From assembly GCA_963575745.1 (NCBI GenBank), contig CAUYUJ010009551.1, positions 6,338 to 33,618 on the forward strand: a DNA stretch of 27,281 nucleotides, given 5' to 3'. The notes under the pieces are model-generated. The model searched no databases, was not told where the DNA came from, and saw nothing but the letters and a program-made list of their open reading frames with translations. This stretch comes from Prorocentrum cordatum. Lineage: Eukaryota > Sar > Dinophyceae > Prorocentrales > Prorocentraceae. Both the position numbers and the translations under genes were made by a program. Shown here piece after piece: positions 26,581-27,281 of the stretch; position 1 is the first letter of the stretch, and every line of letters begins with the position of its first letter.

Positions 26581-26940
26581 TCCGCGTGCTCTTGCTCCGC
26601 CACATCTCCCTCCCCGTGCTCATCCAACGCCTCCGCTCTCTCCTCATCCTCTTCCTCCTCCTCCTCCTCCTCCTCCTGCCGCCCCAACCCCACCCCCCAC
26701 CGACAGCCTCGGGCATGGCCAAACTGTGTGCTGTCCTTAAGGCCCCCCTAAGTGCAGCCCTCCGCGTGCTCTTGCTCCGCCACATCTCCCTCCCCGTGCT
26801 CATCCAACGCCTCCGCTCTCTCCTCATCCTCTTCCTCCTCCTCCTCCTCCTCCTCCTGCCGCCCCAACCCCACCCCCCACCGACAGCCTCGGGCATGGCC
26901 AAACTGTGTGCTGTCCTTAAGGCCCCCCTAAGTGCAGCAA
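26581..26940. repeat. perfect tandem duplication, 180-bp period
   Basis: Bases 26581-26758 are identical to 26761-26938, without a single change, including the CTC run and the CATGGCC...CTTAAGG ending. The copies differ only at the junction, where CC replaces AA. Confidence 0.97.
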
Positions 26941-27030
26941 ATCAGGCTCATCATCAGCATCATCGTGGTACTCGACGTCATCATCACCAACAACATCCGC
27001 CTCCTCCTCCTCCTCCTCCTCCTCCTCGTC

Positions 27031-27116
<86 letters not shown>

Positions 27117-27214
27117 TATCAGCAGCAGCAGTAGCAGCAGCATCATCATCATCATCGTCATCATCAGCATCATCATCATCATCATTATCAATCATCATCA
27201 TTATCAATCATCAT

Positions 27215-27245
<31 letters not shown>

Positions 27246-27281
27246 AGCATCATAATCATCATCAGCATCATCATAATCATC
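26941..27281. repeat. (CAT)n microsatellite with a CTC block
   Basis: CAT/ATC triplets, a CTC run at 27000-27027, a pure ATC run at 27033-27113 and AGC runs at 27120-27140 and 27232-27248. The array continues past the right edge of the window. Confidence 0.95.

Noticed and set aside
25428-27134. Very long plus-strand open frame rich in His and Leu
   Set aside because: It is a reading of CTC and CAT triplets. Poly-His, poly-Ile and poly-Met appear in the alternative frames, and no domain is present.

Overview
This window reads as nuclear DNA of a dinoflagellate. The decisive evidence is an exact 22-nt dinoflagellate spliced-leader (SL) sequence on the minus strand at 16545-16566. A LINE retrotransposon, GC-rich spacer and very heavy simple-sequence DNA agree with this. 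I cannot name the species. No conventional host gene could be supported. Nearly everything recognisable is a mobile element, a tandem array, a foldback or a microsatellite.

Left part (1-9017): a CTA microsatellite, unannotated spacer, a degenerate ~60-bp tandem array (about 2015-3345), foldback clusters and pyrimidine/purine tracts (3.9-4.9 kb). Then come a 152-bp minisatellite (5394-6650), a 16-bp minisatellite (6671-7024), two short inverted-repeat families here called MITE-B and foldback-C, an 81/127-bp array (7860-8345), and the first full copy of a MITE-like family here called MITE-A (8418-8620).

Central part (about 9.0-14.8 kb, minus strand): a near-complete LINE. ORF1 (14801 down to 13611) has an N-terminal zinc ribbon and a coiled coil. 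ORF2 carries an APE-type endonuclease, reverse transcriptase, a CCHC knuckle, RNase H and a Cys-rich tail. ORF2 is broken by a probable 1-nt shift at a 7-base homopolymer (12704-12710) and by two in-frame TAA codons (10749-10751, 9882-9884). In an intact relative ORF1 would bind RNA, the endonuclease would nick the target, RT would copy the RNA and RNase H would remove the template.

Right part (14.8-27.3 kb): purine (GGA)n blocks, the SL-tagged segment, foldback-D (16991-17195), a cluster of MITE-A copies (17.5-19.9 kb), MITE-B (20048-20223), a palindrome made of two hairpins (20350-20528), an 877-bp unit with 80-bp inverted ends (22353-23229), an 89-bp array (23925-24840) and CAT/CTC microsatellites holding a perfect 180-bp tandem duplication (26581-26940).

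The most interesting points are the relict SL, the broken but domain-complete LINE, and the MITE-A family, one copy of which is palindromic along its whole length. Family names such as MITE-A are labels for this report only.
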